Positions 48,771 to 58,413 of a DNA stretch of 64,000 nt are shown one piece after another. Positions within the stretch are counted from its first letter, which is position 1. Each line of letters opens with the position of its first letter. A program made the position numbers and the translations under genes. The DNA comes from Exiguobacterium acetylicum DSM 20416. GTDB lineage: Bacteria > Bacillota > Bacilli > Exiguobacteriales > Exiguobacteriaceae. The stretch covers positions 424,501 through 488,500 of the forward strand of contig NZ_JNIR01000001.1 of the NCBI RefSeq assembly GCF_000702605.1, written 5' to 3'. The notes under the pieces are model-generated. The model was given only the letters and a program-made list of their open reading frames with translations. It was not told where the DNA came from and made no database searches.

Positions 48771-48838
48771 TAATGGGGAAGTTGAGAAAATAAACTTTAC
48801 AAACACATCAATCCACATGAAATAAAGGAGCTGGCAAG

Positions 48839-50482
48839 ATGAACTATGATTTGCAGGAAATGATTTTCACCTTCATCGGTGGACTCGGGATTTTCCTATT
48901 CGGTATTAAGTATATGGGAGATGGGCTCCAAAAAACAGCAGGAGACCGATTACGTTATATCCTTGATAAATATACGACAAATCCATTGTTAGGTATCCTA
49001 GCAGGTATCGTCGTCACGATTTTGATACAGTCGTCGTCAGGGACGACCGTCATCGTTGTCGGACTCGTTAGTGCAGGTCTGATGAATTTACGACAGGCGA
49101 TCGGAGTCGTCATGGGGGCTAACATCGGAACAACGATTACGGCTTTCATCATCGGCTTTAACGTCAAGGAAGCTGCGCTTCCAGCAATCGCAATTGGTGC
49201 TTTCTTGATCTTCTTCTTCAATAAAGAACGGGTTCAATACATCGGACAGATTTTCTTTGGCTTTGGTGCATTGTTCTATGGTCTCACTTTGATGGGCGAC
49301 GGAATGGCTCCGCTTGAATCAAGCGTCTGGTTCCGTGAGTTGACGGTATCGATGTCGGATAACCCATTGCTGGGTGTCTTCGTCGGAACAATCTTTACTG
49401 TTCTTGTTCAGTCGTCGTCAGCAACGATCGGTATCTTACAAGAGTTGTACGCTGGTGGCATGATCGATATCAAAGCAGCTCTTCCGGTCTTGTTCGGTGA
49501 TAACATCGGAACGACGATCACAGCAGTACTCGCAGCACTTGGTGCGTCGATTGCAGCTAAACGAACAGCAGCAGCACACGTCATCTTCAATATCATCGGA
49601 ACAGTATTGTTCCTGATTGCATTACCAATCTTCTCAAGCTTCATCACATGGATCACAGGCACGCTTGAATTAGGTCCGAAAATGCAAATCGCCTTTGCAC
49701 ACGGAACATTCAACGTCGTCAATACGTTGATTCAATGTTGGTTCATTGCGCAAATCGCATGGCTTGTACAAAAAATCGTACCGGGTACGGATACGACGAT
49801 TGATTCAAAACCGCGTCATCTCGATCAAAATATCTTGAACCAATCTTCGGCACTCGCATTAAACCAAGCGAAGCTTGAAGTGTTACGAATGGGTGAATTC
49901 TCAAAAGATGCGCTTGCAAAAGCACACCGTTACACGCAATCGCATGATAAAAAGGATGTATCAGAATCAGAACAGATCGAATATGCGATTAATCATTTAA
50001 ATACAGAAGTCACAAGTTATCTCGTTAAAGTAGCGGCACATGATTTATCAGAGCGTGAATCAAATGAACACTCGTTACTGATGCATGCCGTCAATGACTT
50101 TGAACGAATTGGTGACCACGTCGAAAACATCGTCGAATTGGTCGATTTCCAAATCGTCAACCGGATTCAGTTCACATCATCAGCGAAACAAGAGCTTGAT
50201 GATATGTATGCCTTGACGCAAGAAATCGTCGACTGTGCCGTTCGCGCCGTCGAAGAGGACGATGTTACACGAGCTCGCAAAGTTCTAGAACTCGAAGGTA
50301 AACTTGATGCACTCGAACGTTCATTCCGTAAACACCATGTCCTTCGTGTTAACGCTGGCGAATGTACGGGCCAAGCAGGGATGATCTTCGTCGATCTCTT
50401 GTCGAACCTCGAACGAATTGGCGATCATGCTGTAAACATCACGGATCTCGTCCTTGAACAGCGGACGGCATTAACGAACTAA
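48839..50482 (+). CDS. Na+/phosphate cotransporter (NptA/YjbB type) with PhoU-like tail
   Basis: A 547-residue protein. The membrane part (about 1-320) shows the duplicated PNaS repeats with LIQSSSGTTVI and LVQSSSATIGI, plus GANIGTTIT and GDNIGTTIT. The C-terminal part (about 345-547) is a PhoU-like helical domain with the metal motif ERIGDH twice (DFERIGDHVEN, LERIGDHAVN). It moves phosphate with sodium; direction is not known from sequence. Confidence 0.93.
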   Translation: MNYDLQEMIFTFIGGLGIFLFGIKYMGDGLQKTAGDRLRYILDKYTTNPLLGILAGIVVTILIQSSSGTTVIVVGLVSAGLMNLRQAIGVVMGANIGTTITAFIIGFNVKEAALPAIAIGAFLIFFFNKERVQYIGQIFFGFGALFYGLTLMGDGMAPLESSVWFRELTVSMSDNPLLGVFVGTIFTVLVQSSSATIGILQELYAGGMIDIKAALPVLFGDNIGTTITAVLAALGASIAAKRTAAAHVIFNIIGTVLFLIALPIFSSFITWITGTLELGPKMQIAFAHGTFNVVNTLIQCWFIAQIAWLVQKIVPGTDTTIDSKPRHLDQNILNQSSALALNQAKLEVLRMGEFSKDALAKAHRYTQSHDKKDVSESEQIEYAINHLNTEVTSYLVKVAAHDLSERESNEHSLLMHAVNDFERIGDHVENIVELVDFQIVNRIQFTSSAKQELDDMYALTQEIVDCAVRAVEEDDVTRARKVLELEGKLDALERSFRKHHVLRVNAGECTGQAGMIFVDLLSNLERIGDHAVNITDLVLEQRTALTN

Positions 50483-50504
50483 GCGAAATACGATTTGTCT
50501 ATGT

Positions 50505-50545
50505 CAGCTGATTTCAAAAAATGAAATCAGCTGTTTATTTTTTTG
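50505..50545 (+). terminator. terminator after Na/Pi transporter
   Basis: CAGCTGATTTCA and TGAAATCAGCTG form a perfect 12-pair stem, followed by TTTATTTTTTT. Confidence 0.92.
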
Positions 50546-50555
50546 AAATAGCATA

Positions 50556-50584
50556 TTGACAAGTTTCGCCACATCTCGTAATCT
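50556..50584 (+). promoter_or_regulatory. sigma-A promoter of tRNA pair
   Basis: Perfect TTGACA (50556-50561), 17 bases and TAATCT (50579-50584), 27 bases before the first tRNA. Confidence 0.85.
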
Positions 50585-50610
50585 AGTAAGAGTAAAGCAA
50601 CATACATCAT

Positions 50611-50684
50611 GGCGGTGTAGCTCAGCTGGCTAGAGCGTACGGTTCATACCCGTGAGGTCGTGGGTTCGACTCCCTCCGCCGCTA
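50611..50684 (+). tRNA. tRNA-Met (CAU), elongator
   Basis: A 74-base cloverleaf. Acceptor GGCGGTG pairs with CGCCGCT, the D arm is GCTCAGCTGGCTAGAGC, the anticodon stem TACGG/CCGTG encloses TTCATAC with CAT, and the T loop is TTCGACT. The first pair is G-U and the discriminator A; it lacks the unpaired first base of an initiator tRNA. The 3' CCA is not encoded. Confidence 0.95.
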
Positions 50685-50695
50685 CTATTACTTAA

Positions 50696-50769
50696 GGACC
50701 CTTAGCTCAGCTGGTTAGAGCTGACGGCTCATAACCGTCCGGTCGCAGGTTCGAGCCCTGCAGGGTCCA
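50696..50769 (+). tRNA. tRNA with CAU anticodon, probably tRNA-Ile2 (lysidine)
   Basis: A 74-base cloverleaf with acceptor GGACCCT/AGGGTCC, D arm GCTCAGCTGGTTAGAGC, anticodon stem GACGG/CCGTC and loop CTCATAA (anticodon CAT). The acceptor and the CTCATAA loop resemble tRNA-Ile2 of Bacillus and E. coli ileX, where TilS changes C34 to lysidine to read AUA. No CCA is encoded. Confidence 0.88.
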
Positions 50770-50777
50770 TTCAGTAG

Positions 50778-50815
50778 AACGCACCTCGTTGAAAAACGAG
50801 GTGCGTTTATTTTTG
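50778..50815 (+). terminator. terminator after tRNA pair
   Basis: AACGCACCTCGTT and AACGAGGTGCGTT form a perfect stem with a short GAAA loop, followed by TATTTTTG. Confidence 0.92.
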
Positions 50816-50885
50816 TTCCTCCGGGGAATAGTAAAGATATTGTAATAATATTCATACTATAGTAACTAAGGGAGAGCGAAGAGAG

Positions 50886-52346
50886 ATGGAACGTAACCAT
50901 ACGATGATGCAGTTTTTTGAGTGGCATGTAGAGAATGATGGGAAGCACTGGCAACGCTTGAAAGAGCGGGCGCCTGAATTACGTGCTGCCGGCATCACGT
51001 CCGTGTGGATTCCACCGGCGTCAAAAGGTCAATCAGATGAAGATACAGGATATGGAATTTATGACGTATATGATTTAGGCGAATTTGATCAAAAAGGAAC
51101 GGTCCGTACGAAATACGGTACAAAGGATGAACTCGTCGAAGCGATTCAAGTCGCTCGTGAGAATGACATCGCCATTTATGCGGATGTTGTCATGAACCAT
51201 AAAGCAGCAGCCGATGAACTTGAGACAATCAATGTCGTTGAGGTCCATCCAGAAGACCGTTCGAAAGAAATTTCAGAAGAATTCGAAATCGAAGCATGGA
51301 CGAAATTTACGTTCCCTGGTCGAAACGGAAAATATTCGGATTTTGTCTGGACACATGAATTCTTTAATGGAACGGATTTCGATGCTCGTGAAGAAAAAAC
51401 CGGTGTCTTCAAGATATCCGGTAAAAATAAAGACTGGAACGATCAAGTCGATGACGAATTCGGAAACTATGATTATTTGATGTTCGCGAACATCGATTAT
51501 AACCATCCGGAAGTACGTGAAGAGATGATCCGCTGGGGGCATTGGTTCCAAGAGACGATTGACTGCCAAGGATTCCGACTCGACGCAATCAAACATATCA
51601 ATTATGAATTCGTTCATGAATTTGCAAAATCGATGATCGAGAAAAATGATGGCGATTTCTATATGGTCGGGGAGTTCTGGAAATCAGATCTCGATGATTG
51701 CCGTCATTTCCTTGATAGCGTTGATTACACGATCGATTTGTTCGACGTTCCCCTTCATTATAAATTCCATGAAGCTTCGAACCAGGGACAAGAGTTTGAT
51801 TTAACAACGTTGTTTACAGATACGCTCGTCGAATCACACCCGACGAATGCTGTCACGTTCGTCGATAATCATGATTCACAACCAGGTGAATCACTCGAAT
51901 CATGGGTAGATGACTGGTTCAAACAGCATGCGTATGCATCGATCTTACTTCGTAAAGACGGTTATCCATGTGTCTTCTACGGTGACTATTATGGAGTGCA
52001 AGGACCTCATCCTGTAGAGGGTAAAAAAGAAATGATTGATGCTTTACTGTATGCACGTTATCACAAAGCATATGGTGACCAAGAAGATTATCTCGATGAT
52101 CCGCATTGCGTCGGTTGGGTTCGTCGAGGCGTAGAAGAAATCGAGAACTCTGGCTGTGCTGTCTTATTGTCGAATGCTGACATGTGCGAGAAGCGCATGT
52201 TCGTTGGTGAAGAGCGCGCGGGACAAGAGTGGTTCGATTATACGAACCACCAAGATCACCCAGTTGTGATCGACGATGAAGGATTCGGTGTCTTCCCAGT
52301 TCCAGGTGGAGGTGTCTCTGTTTTTGCTCCACGAGAAGTCGAGTAA
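50886..52346 (+). CDS. cytoplasmic alpha-amylase (GH13_5)
   Basis: A 486-residue alpha-1,4-glucan hydrolase without a signal peptide, so it acts inside the cell. GH13 motifs are DVVMNHK, GFRLDAIKHI (nucleophile Asp), MVGEFWKS (acid/base Glu) and TFVDNHDSQPG. The start MMQFFEWHVENDGKHWQRL resembles liquefying Bacillus amylases and E. coli AmyA. It probably degrades imported maltodextrins or stored glucan, complementing pullulanase and the GH57 protein. Confidence 0.95.
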   Translation: MERNHTMMQFFEWHVENDGKHWQRLKERAPELRAAGITSVWIPPASKGQSDEDTGYGIYDVYDLGEFDQKGTVRTKYGTKDELVEAIQVARENDIAIYADVVMNHKAAADELETINVVEVHPEDRSKEISEEFEIEAWTKFTFPGRNGKYSDFVWTHEFFNGTDFDAREEKTGVFKISGKNKDWNDQVDDEFGNYDYLMFANIDYNHPEVREEMIRWGHWFQETIDCQGFRLDAIKHINYEFVHEFAKSMIEKNDGDFYMVGEFWKSDLDDCRHFLDSVDYTIDLFDVPLHYKFHEASNQGQEFDLTTLFTDTLVESHPTNAVTFVDNHDSQPGESLESWVDDWFKQHAYASILLRKDGYPCVFYGDYYGVQGPHPVEGKKEMIDALLYARYHKAYGDQEDYLDDPHCVGWVRRGVEEIENSGCAVLLSNADMCEKRMFVGEERAGQEWFDYTNHQDHPVVIDDEGFGVFPVPGGGVSVFAPREVE

Positions 52347-52439
52347 ATCCGAGGGTCTTGACTTGCGTCAACACAGGTTCTTTTGCTAGTCTTAAAGGGT
52401 ATTGAAGTTTTCGAAAATAGCACAAAGGGGGACATGAAC

Positions 52440-53048
52440 ATGTCAAAATTTGAATTACCAGAACTCGGCTACGCTTATGATGCGCTTGAGCCACATATCG
52501 ATGCTCGTACGATGGAGATTCACCACACGAAACACCACAACACGTATGTCACGAACGTGAATGCGGCGCTTGAGGGTACAGAACATGAAGGAAAGTCACT
52601 TGAAGAACTTCTTCAAAACTTGGATGCTCTCCCAGCAAACATTCAAACTGCAGTCCGTAACAACGGTGGCGGTCACTGGAACCACTCATTCTTCTGGAAA
52701 CTGCTGAAGAAGAACGATGGAGCTGCTCCAACAGGGGAACTCGCGACAGCAATCGATGAATCATTCGGATCATTTGATGCATTCAAAGATGCGTTCGCGA
52801 AAGCAGCAACAACTCGTTTTGGTTCAGGTTGGGCTTGGTTAATCGTTGATGGTGGGAAATTGGCGGTCGTTTCGACACCAAACCAAGATACACCAGTCAT
52901 GGAAGGCAAAACACCAATCCTCGGTCTTGATGTTTGGGAACATGCATACTATCTCAACTATCAAAACCGTCGTCCTGATTACATCAATGCGTTCTTCAAC
53001 GTCGTTGATTGGGATCACGTAGCGAAGCTTTACGCTGACGCGAAGTAA
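52440..53048 (+). CDS. sodA: superoxide dismutase (Mn/Fe)
   Basis: A 202-residue enzyme removing superoxide. Metal ligands are His in MEIHHTKHH, His in [10 protein letters not shown], and Asp and His in [10 protein letters not shown]. The [10 protein letters not shown] and DVWEHAYYL context fits the manganese type. ATG 52440 is eight to nine bases after GGGGG; an ATG two codons earlier is also possible. Confidence 0.97.
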   Translation: MSKFELPELGYAYDALEPHIDARTMEIHHTKHHNTYVTNVNAALEGTEHEGKSLEELLQNLDALPANIQTAVRNNGGGHWNHSFFWKLLKKNDGAAPTGELATAIDESFGSFDAFKDAFAKAATTRFGSGWAWLIVDGGKLAVVSTPNQDTPVMEGKTPILGLDVWEHAYYLNYQNRRPDYINAFFNVVDWDHVAKLYADAK

Positions 53049-53055
53049 CGTGAAA

Positions 53056-53096
53056 ATGAGCGTATCGTTCAATTGTGAACGATACGCTTTTTTTAA
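53056..53096 (+). terminator. terminator after sodA
   Basis: AGCGTATCGTTCA and TGAACGATACGCT form a perfect stem around ATTG, followed by seven T. Confidence 0.92.
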
Positions 53097-53117
53097 TGCG
53101 GAAAATGATGGGATAGG

Positions 53118-53146
53118 TTGTTATGGAAAGTTTCCTTCTATATAAT
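53118..53146 (+). promoter_or_regulatory. sigma-A promoter of pbpA
   Basis: TTGTTA (53118-53123), 17 bases and perfect TATAAT (53141-53146), 38 bases before the start. Confidence 0.7.
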
Positions 53147-53183
53147 GAAACAAGATGACTTTTGAACGATAGGGGAGTACGCC

Positions 53184-55256
53184 ATGGCTAAACGAATCAC
53201 CGTACGAGGAAGACGGCGTAATCATCTGCCGCTTCGTCTGAATTTAATGTTCTTCGTCGTTTTTTTATTGTTTGCGATTTTGATTTTCCGTTTAGGAGTC
53301 GTGCAAATCGTCAATGGTGAGAAAATTTCGCGGGAAGTTCAAAAAACAGAAATGATCGCATCAAAATATGAAGTGCCACGCGGAAAGATTTATGACCGGG
53401 ATGGTCGTCTTTTGGTTGATACGATTTCTAAATACTCCATCGTCTACCGTCGAGCACAAACGACGAAAGTCGATGAACGCATTGAGATTGCACAGCGCCT
53501 TGCGGCAATCATTGATTTGCCTAAAAAAGATTGGAAAGTCACAGAACGTGATATTAAGGACTTCTGGATCGCGACAAACACGAAAGAGTCTGATCGTCGT
53601 TATCAAGAAGCCGTCAAACAGAAATATCCTTCAGCAGAAGCACAAAGTAAACTATCAATCGCAGAACAGGATCAAATCCGATTAGATGCGATTACGAAAG
53701 ACGATATCGATTATGACGATCAAACGATGGAAGTCATTGCGATCAAACACAACATGGAAGTCGGATATGCGCTTGATCCACAACTCGTCAAACTCGGTGC
53801 TTCTGCAAAAGAGATGGCGATCATCGATGAAAATCTAGAAGATTTAAAAGGTGTATCGGTGGAACCGTTCTATGAGCGTTCTTATCCATATGAAGGAACA
53901 CTTCGAAACATCTTTGGGAAGTACTCGAAGATTCCAGCAGAACAACAAGCGGAGTTCAAAGCAAAAGGTTACAGCTTGAATGACCGTGTCGGAACATCAT
54001 TCCTTGAACAACAGTATGAGGATCTTCTGCGCGGGAAACCCGCGTACGATGTGTATGAGACGTTCAATGGAGAGCCGGTCGGTGATCCAAAACGCGAAGA
54101 AGGCGAGTCCGGTAAAGATCTCGTTCTGACCGTGGATGCAGAGTACAACAAACAAGTCGACCAAATCATGCAACAAGCGATTAAAATGGGGCGTGGCATG
54201 GGTAGTCGTTATCTAAAAGAAGGTTACGCCGTCGTCATGAACCCACAGACTGGTGAGATTCTTGCGATGTCTGGTCAAAAGTTGGATCCATCAACCGGTA
54301 AGTTCTCAGATGTCGCAATCAATAACGTGTTGACATCCCTTCAGATTGGTTCGACGATCAAAGGTGCAACAGTTGCGATGGGACTCGAAGAGGGTGTCAT
54401 CCGTCAAAACGAAGTCATCAATGATGCGCCGATTACAATCGGGGGTACAAAAAAAGCATCGTACGTCAACATGGGAGCAATCACGGATTTGACGGCACTT
54501 GAGCGTTCATCAAACGTTTATATGTTCAACATTGCGATGCGGATGGCGAAGTATCCAAGTAACGGTATTGCCGGAGCAAGTGTAGACGGAGCAGCTGCGA
54601 TCATGCAGAATTACTATAGTCAGTTCGGGCTTGGAGTGACAACGGGTGTTGATTTACCGTACGAAGCAAAAGGTGTTCAAGGGACACCTGACCGTGTCAC
54701 GCTACTCATGGACCGAGTCATCGGACAGTATGATGCCTTTACACCGCTACAAGTCGCACAGTATATTTCAACGCTTGCCAACGGTGGTTATCGTGTTCAG
54801 CCGCACTTCTTAAAAGAAGTGCTCGCGTCGAATTCGATTGAAAAAGGGACAAAACAAGTTGATTATAGCTTCAAGACGAATTACCTGAATCGGATTGAAG
54901 TCAGTCAAGATAACATTGATCATGTTCGAGAAGGATTGCATCGTGTTGTCAAGGGAGAGCGTGGTACAGCAAAAATCATCGCACAAACTGGTATTGATGC
55001 AGCTGCTAAAACAGGTACAGCGCAGGTCAGTGTCTATGGTGACGATGGAATCGCCTTACGTGACGGAAGCGGTCAACCGGTTCGTTCATTGAACTCGAAC
55101 CTCGTTGGCTGGGCGCCGTATGATAATCCAGAGATGGCGTGGGCCGTGTTCCTTCCTTATATGGAACAAGAAACCGTCAACTCGAAAATTGGTCACGATC
55201 TTGTCAAAGCGTACTTTAATGTCAAAGATATCCCGTGGCAAACTAAGCCAAATTAA
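53184..55256 (+). CDS. pbpA: class B penicillin-binding protein (PBP2A/PbpA type)
   Basis: A 690-residue peptidoglycan transpeptidase. One N-terminal transmembrane segment (about residues 20-40) is followed by a dimerisation domain with YEVPRGKIYDRDGRLL. The transpeptidase domain has active-site Ser390 (STIK, 390-393), SSN in LERSSNVYM, and KTG at about 609. In B. subtilis the gene at this position, between sodA and pstS, is pbpA for lateral wall growth. Confidence 0.95.
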   Translation: MAKRITVRGRRRNHLPLRLNLMFFVVFLLFAILIFRLGVVQIVNGEKISREVQKTEMIASKYEVPRGKIYDRDGRLLVDTISKYSIVYRRAQTTKVDERIEIAQRLAAIIDLPKKDWKVTERDIKDFWIATNTKESDRRYQEAVKQKYPSAEAQSKLSIAEQDQIRLDAITKDDIDYDDQTMEVIAIKHNMEVGYALDPQLVKLGASAKEMAIIDENLEDLKGVSVEPFYERSYPYEGTLRNIFGKYSKIPAEQQAEFKAKGYSLNDRVGTSFLEQQYEDLLRGKPAYDVYETFNGEPVGDPKREEGESGKDLVLTVDAEYNKQVDQIMQQAIKMGRGMGSRYLKEGYAVVMNPQTGEILAMSGQKLDPSTGKFSDVAINNVLTSLQIGSTIKGATVAMGLEEGVIRQNEVINDAPITIGGTKKASYVNMGAITDLTALERSSNVYMFNIAMRMAKYPSNGIAGASVDGAAAIMQNYYSQFGLGVTTGVDLPYEAKGVQGTPDRVTLLMDRVIGQYDAFTPLQVAQYISTLANGGYRVQPHFLKEVLASNSIEKGTKQVDYSFKTNYLNRIEVSQDNIDHVREGLHRVVKGERGTAKIIAQTGIDAAAKTGTAQVSVYGDDGIALRDGSGQPVRSLNSNLVGWAPYDNPEMAWAVFLPYMEQETVNSKIGHDLVKAYFNVKDIPWQTKPN

Positions 55257-55265
55257 CTAGATGGA

Positions 55266-55300
55266 AAACGAGAGTGAGCAATCACTCTCGTTTTTTTGTT
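55266..55300 (+). terminator. terminator after pbpA
   Basis: ACGAGAGTGA and TCACTCTCGT pair around GCAA, followed by seven T. Confidence 0.92.
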
Positions 55301-55355
55301 TGCATTGACCTTTTTTTCTAATGGATTTCGAATTGTAAACACTAAAAAACACGCC

Positions 55356-55394
55356 TTTACAATTCTTTTACGTTGGATTCATTTCGTTTTAATA
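55356..55394 (+). promoter_or_regulatory. Pho box of the pst operon
   Basis: Four repeats of the PhoP half-site type TTNANN (TTTACA, TTTACG, TTCATT, TTAATA) start at 55356, 55367, 55378 and 55389, exactly 11 bases apart. A -10-like TATAAG lies at 55407. This is the expected layout for PhoP~P activation under phosphate starvation. Confidence 0.82.
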
Positions 55395-55481
55395 GTTCAT
55401 CCGTAGTATAAGTCTTGTAAGGAAAACGGATAAAAAGTCGTAGCATCGTCAGCGACATACTTTCGAGGAGGAAAATTAATC

Positions 55482-56426
55482 ATGTCTTGGATGAAAAAAA
55501 CAGCACTCATCACAACGGTAGCATCAATCGCAGTAGTGGGGGCAGCATGTGGTAACGATAAAGGCGGTTCTGCTAGTTCATCTGATTTAAAAGGAAAAAT
55601 CGCAATCGACGGTTCTTCTACTGTCTTCCCGATCATGGAAGCTGTCGGTGAAGAATATTCGATGGAACAACCTGACGTAGATGTCACAGTCGGTGTCTCT
55701 GGTACAGGTGGCGGATTCAAACGCTTCGTCGTTGGGGAAACAGATCTTTCAAACGCGTCGCGTGAAATTAAAGAAGAAGAAGAAGCTGAAGCGAAAAAGA
55801 ACAACATTGAATTCACAAAAATGGCACTCGCATATGACGGTTTGACTGTCGCAGTCAGCAAAGAAAATACATGGGTAAAAGAACTCTCAATGGAGCAACT
55901 CGAGAAAATCTGGCTCGATCCGAACATCAAGACTTGGAAAGATGTCGATTCTTCTTATCCGGCTGAACCATTGAAATTCTTCAGCCCAGGTAAAGACTCA
56001 GGAACATTCGACTTCTTCTCTGAGGAAGTACTTGAGAAAAAAGATATGCGTAAAGATGTTCAATTATCAGAAGACGATAACGTTCTCGTCAAAGGTGTTG
56101 AAGGAACGAAAGGCGCAATCGGATACTTCGGATATGCGTACTACGCAGAGAATAAAGATAAGTTGAAGGAAGTACCACTTTCTGCTGAAGGCAAAGATGC
56201 AGTTGATCCAACACCAGAAACGATCAAAGATTTTTCTTATCCACTGTCACGTGAAATCTACACGTACATCAATAACAAATCGATGAAAGACAAAAAACAA
56301 GTCGCTGATTTCGTTCAGTTCACGAACGAAAACGCTGGTGATCTTGCTGAAGAAGTTGGATATATCAAAATGCCGCAAGATCGTTACGATGAAAACGCAA
56401 AAGCAATTGAAGATGCAATGAAATAA
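55482..56426 (+). CDS. pstS: phosphate-binding lipoprotein PstS
   Basis: A 314-residue extracellular lipoprotein that delivers phosphate to PstCA. A signal peptide (MSWMKKTALITTVASIAVVG) ends in a lipobox with Cys23. Phosphate-binding loops are IDGSSTVFPIMEA, VGVSGTGGGFKRF and PGKDSGTFDFF. A Pho box lies upstream; a strong hairpin separates it from pstC. Confidence 0.96.
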   Translation: MSWMKKTALITTVASIAVVGAACGNDKGGSASSSDLKGKIAIDGSSTVFPIMEAVGEEYSMEQPDVDVTVGVSGTGGGFKRFVVGETDLSNASREIKEEEEAEAKKNNIEFTKMALAYDGLTVAVSKENTWVKELSMEQLEKIWLDPNIKTWKDVDSSYPAEPLKFFSPGKDSGTFDFFSEEVLEKKDMRKDVQLSEDDNVLVKGVEGTKGAIGYFGYAYYAENKDKLKEVPLSAEGKDAVDPTPETIKDFSYPLSREIYTYINNKSMKDKKQVADFVQFTNENAGDLAEEVGYIKMPQDRYDENAKAIEDAMK

Positions 56427-56436
56427 ATCATCGAGT

Positions 56437-56489
56437 CATGAGGATGGCCCAACCGGGGAAGTCTGTACCGGTTGGGTCCCGTTCTCATG
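56437..56489 (+). repeat. pstS-pstC intercistronic hairpin
   Basis: Inner arms CCCAACCGG and CCGGTTGGG and outer CATGAG/CTCATG form an extended stem-loop without a T run. It may protect the pstS message or reduce read-through, giving more PstS than PstCAB. Confidence 0.7.
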
Positions 56490-56516
56490 TCAAGAAGGAG
56501 TAGGGAGTGAAGAAGG

Positions 56517-57458
56517 ATGAGTTCACCACAAAATAAATCGGTTCGCGAGCTGATTCAACAGAACCGACAGCAAAAATATAGTATGAAAAACGTCATGGAA
56601 CGCGTCATGCCGATCGTGTTATTCCTTTGTGCGTTTGTCTCGGTCGTTACGACCATCGGCATCATTCTCACGTTAGTCATTGAAACAGAACACTTCTTCG
56701 AAGTCGTTCCGTTCAAGGAATTCTTCGGCAGTACGAGCTGGTATCCACTCAACTCACAACCAGAGTATGGAATTTGGCCACTTGTCGTCGGTACGCTTGA
56801 GATTACCGTGATTGCGATGCTAGTTGCCGTGCCGATCGGTCTCACATCAGCGATTTATTTAAGTGAGTACGCGTCAGACCGCGCACGCCGTATCTTAAAA
56901 CCAATTCTTGAAGTGTTAGCAGGTGTTCCAACGATCGTCTTCGGATTCTTCGCATTGACGTTCGTTACACCATTGCTTGTCAAGTTGATTCCAGGTATTC
57001 AAATTTACAATGCGCTCAGTCCGGGGATCGTCGTCGGGATCATGATCATTCCAATGATTGCTTCGATTTCTGAGGATGCGATGAGCTCTGTTCCGAAAAA
57101 AATTCGTGATGGTGCGCTTGCACTCGGTTCGACTCGTCTTGAAGTTGCATTGAAAGTCGTTGTTCCAGCTGCATTATCAGGTATTATTGCATCGATCGTA
57201 CTCGGTATGTCACGTGCAATCGGGGAGACGATGATCGTAACAATCGCTGGTGGTTCGAATCCGACAGCTGCGATCGATCCACTCGAGCCAGTCCAAACGA
57301 TGACAGCGTATATCGTTCAGGTCGCCTTAGGTGATGCTGGATTTGGAACTGTCGAATATTACAGTATCTATGCGGTTGGTACACTCTTGTTCGTCTTCAC
57401 ATTAGTGATGAACTTACTTGCGAACTGGATCACACGCCGCTTCAGAGAGGAGTACTAA
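56517..57458 (+). CDS. pstC: phosphate ABC transporter permease PstC
   Basis: A 313-residue permease with six core transmembrane helices after a longer N-terminal one. The EAA loop is seen in [20 protein letters not shown]. The segment [19 protein letters not shown] is typical. One base separates its stop from the pstA start. Confidence 0.95.
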   Translation: MSSPQNKSVRELIQQNRQQKYSMKNVMERVMPIVLFLCAFVSVVTTIGIILTLVIETEHFFEVVPFKEFFGSTSWYPLNSQPEYGIWPLVVGTLEITVIAMLVAVPIGLTSAIYLSEYASDRARRILKPILEVLAGVPTIVFGFFALTFVTPLLVKLIPGIQIYNALSPGIVVGIMIIPMIASISEDAMSSVPKKIRDGALALGSTRLEVALKVVVPAALSGIIASIVLGMSRAIGETMIVTIAGGSNPTAAIDPLEPVQTMTAYIVQVALGDAGFGTVEYYSIYAVGTLLFVFTLVMNLLANWITRRFREEY

Positions 57459-57459
57459 G

Positions 57460-58368
57460 ATGGCCTTACCAGAAAAGCAACCTGTCTCGAAAAAATTCAT
57501 TGATCCGGTCGCGGTGAAGAAATCGATTAGCCAGCGACTCGTCGTCAACAACGTCACAAAAGTCATTTTCCTTGCTGGACTGTTCTTTGGTCTCGTCGTC
57601 TTAGGTATTCTTCTGTTCGGCGTCATCCGTGACGGTGCTTCATGGTTATCACTTGAGTTTCTGCAAAATGCACCATCACGCCGTTCGGAACGTGCTGGGA
57701 TTTATCCAGCTTTAATGGGATCGATCTTCTTGATGCTTTTGATCATCCCAATGATTTTCATCATTGGTGTCGGAGCAGCGATTTATCTAGAAGAGTATGC
57801 GAAAAAGAGTCGGATGACTTCATTCATCGAAGTCAACATCTCAAACCTTGCAGGTGTACCATCGATCGTCTTCGGTTTACTTGGTTTGACGTTCTTCGTA
57901 CGTAACATGGGCTTCGGTTCAACATTGATTGCAGGAGCATTGACACTAGCATTGATGAGTCTTCCGGTCGTCATCGTCTCGTCTCAAGAGGCAATCCGTG
58001 CCGTTCCACAAGCAATGCGTCATGCATCACTTGCACTCGGTGCGTCAAAATGGCAAACGACGTTCAAAGTCGTTCTTCCGGCATCATTACCGGGTGTCAT
58101 TACTGGGATCATCTTGGCTGTATCCCGAGCAATTGGTGAAACAGCACCACTTATCATGGTCGGAGCTGCGATTTTCATCGCTCGTGCGCCAGAAAGTATT
58201 TTCTCGGAGTTCACAGCATTACCGATTCAAATCTACAACTGGACAAGTCGTCCACAAGCGGACTTCCAAGGACTTGCAGCGGCAGGCATCATCGTCTTAA
58301 TGGTTATCCTCTTGACGATGAATTCACTTGCAATCTGGATTCGGAACCGATTCTCAAAACGCTATTAA
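57460..58368 (+). CDS. pstA: phosphate ABC transporter permease PstA
   Basis: A 302-residue permease, partner of PstC. It has six transmembrane helices and the EAA loop HASLALGASKWQTTFKVVLP. ATG 57460 follows AGAGGAG; an in-frame start 42 bases earlier lies inside pstC. Confidence 0.95.
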   Translation: MALPEKQPVSKKFIDPVAVKKSISQRLVVNNVTKVIFLAGLFFGLVVLGILLFGVIRDGASWLSLEFLQNAPSRRSERAGIYPALMGSIFLMLLIIPMIFIIGVGAAIYLEEYAKKSRMTSFIEVNISNLAGVPSIVFGLLGLTFFVRNMGFGSTLIAGALTLALMSLPVVIVSSQEAIRAVPQAMRHASLALGASKWQTTFKVVLPASLPGVITGIILAVSRAIGETAPLIMVGAAIFIARAPESIFSEFTALPIQIYNWTSRPQADFQGLAAAGIIVLMVILLTMNSLAIWIRNRFSKRY

Positions 58369-58413
58369 TCGAACGAGATAGATAGAAGGGATTTCTTTTA
58401 AGGAGGAAGACAG

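Noticed and set aside
50840-50863. TTGTAA and TATAGT as an amylase promoter
   Set aside because: The spacer is only 12 bases, and no -35 box lies at 17. No cre match was found near it either.
52358-52392. TTGACT and TAGTCT as a sodA promoter
   Set aside because: The spacing is 23 bases; an alternative with TTGCGT and 18 bases has a weak -35. Not strong enough to list.
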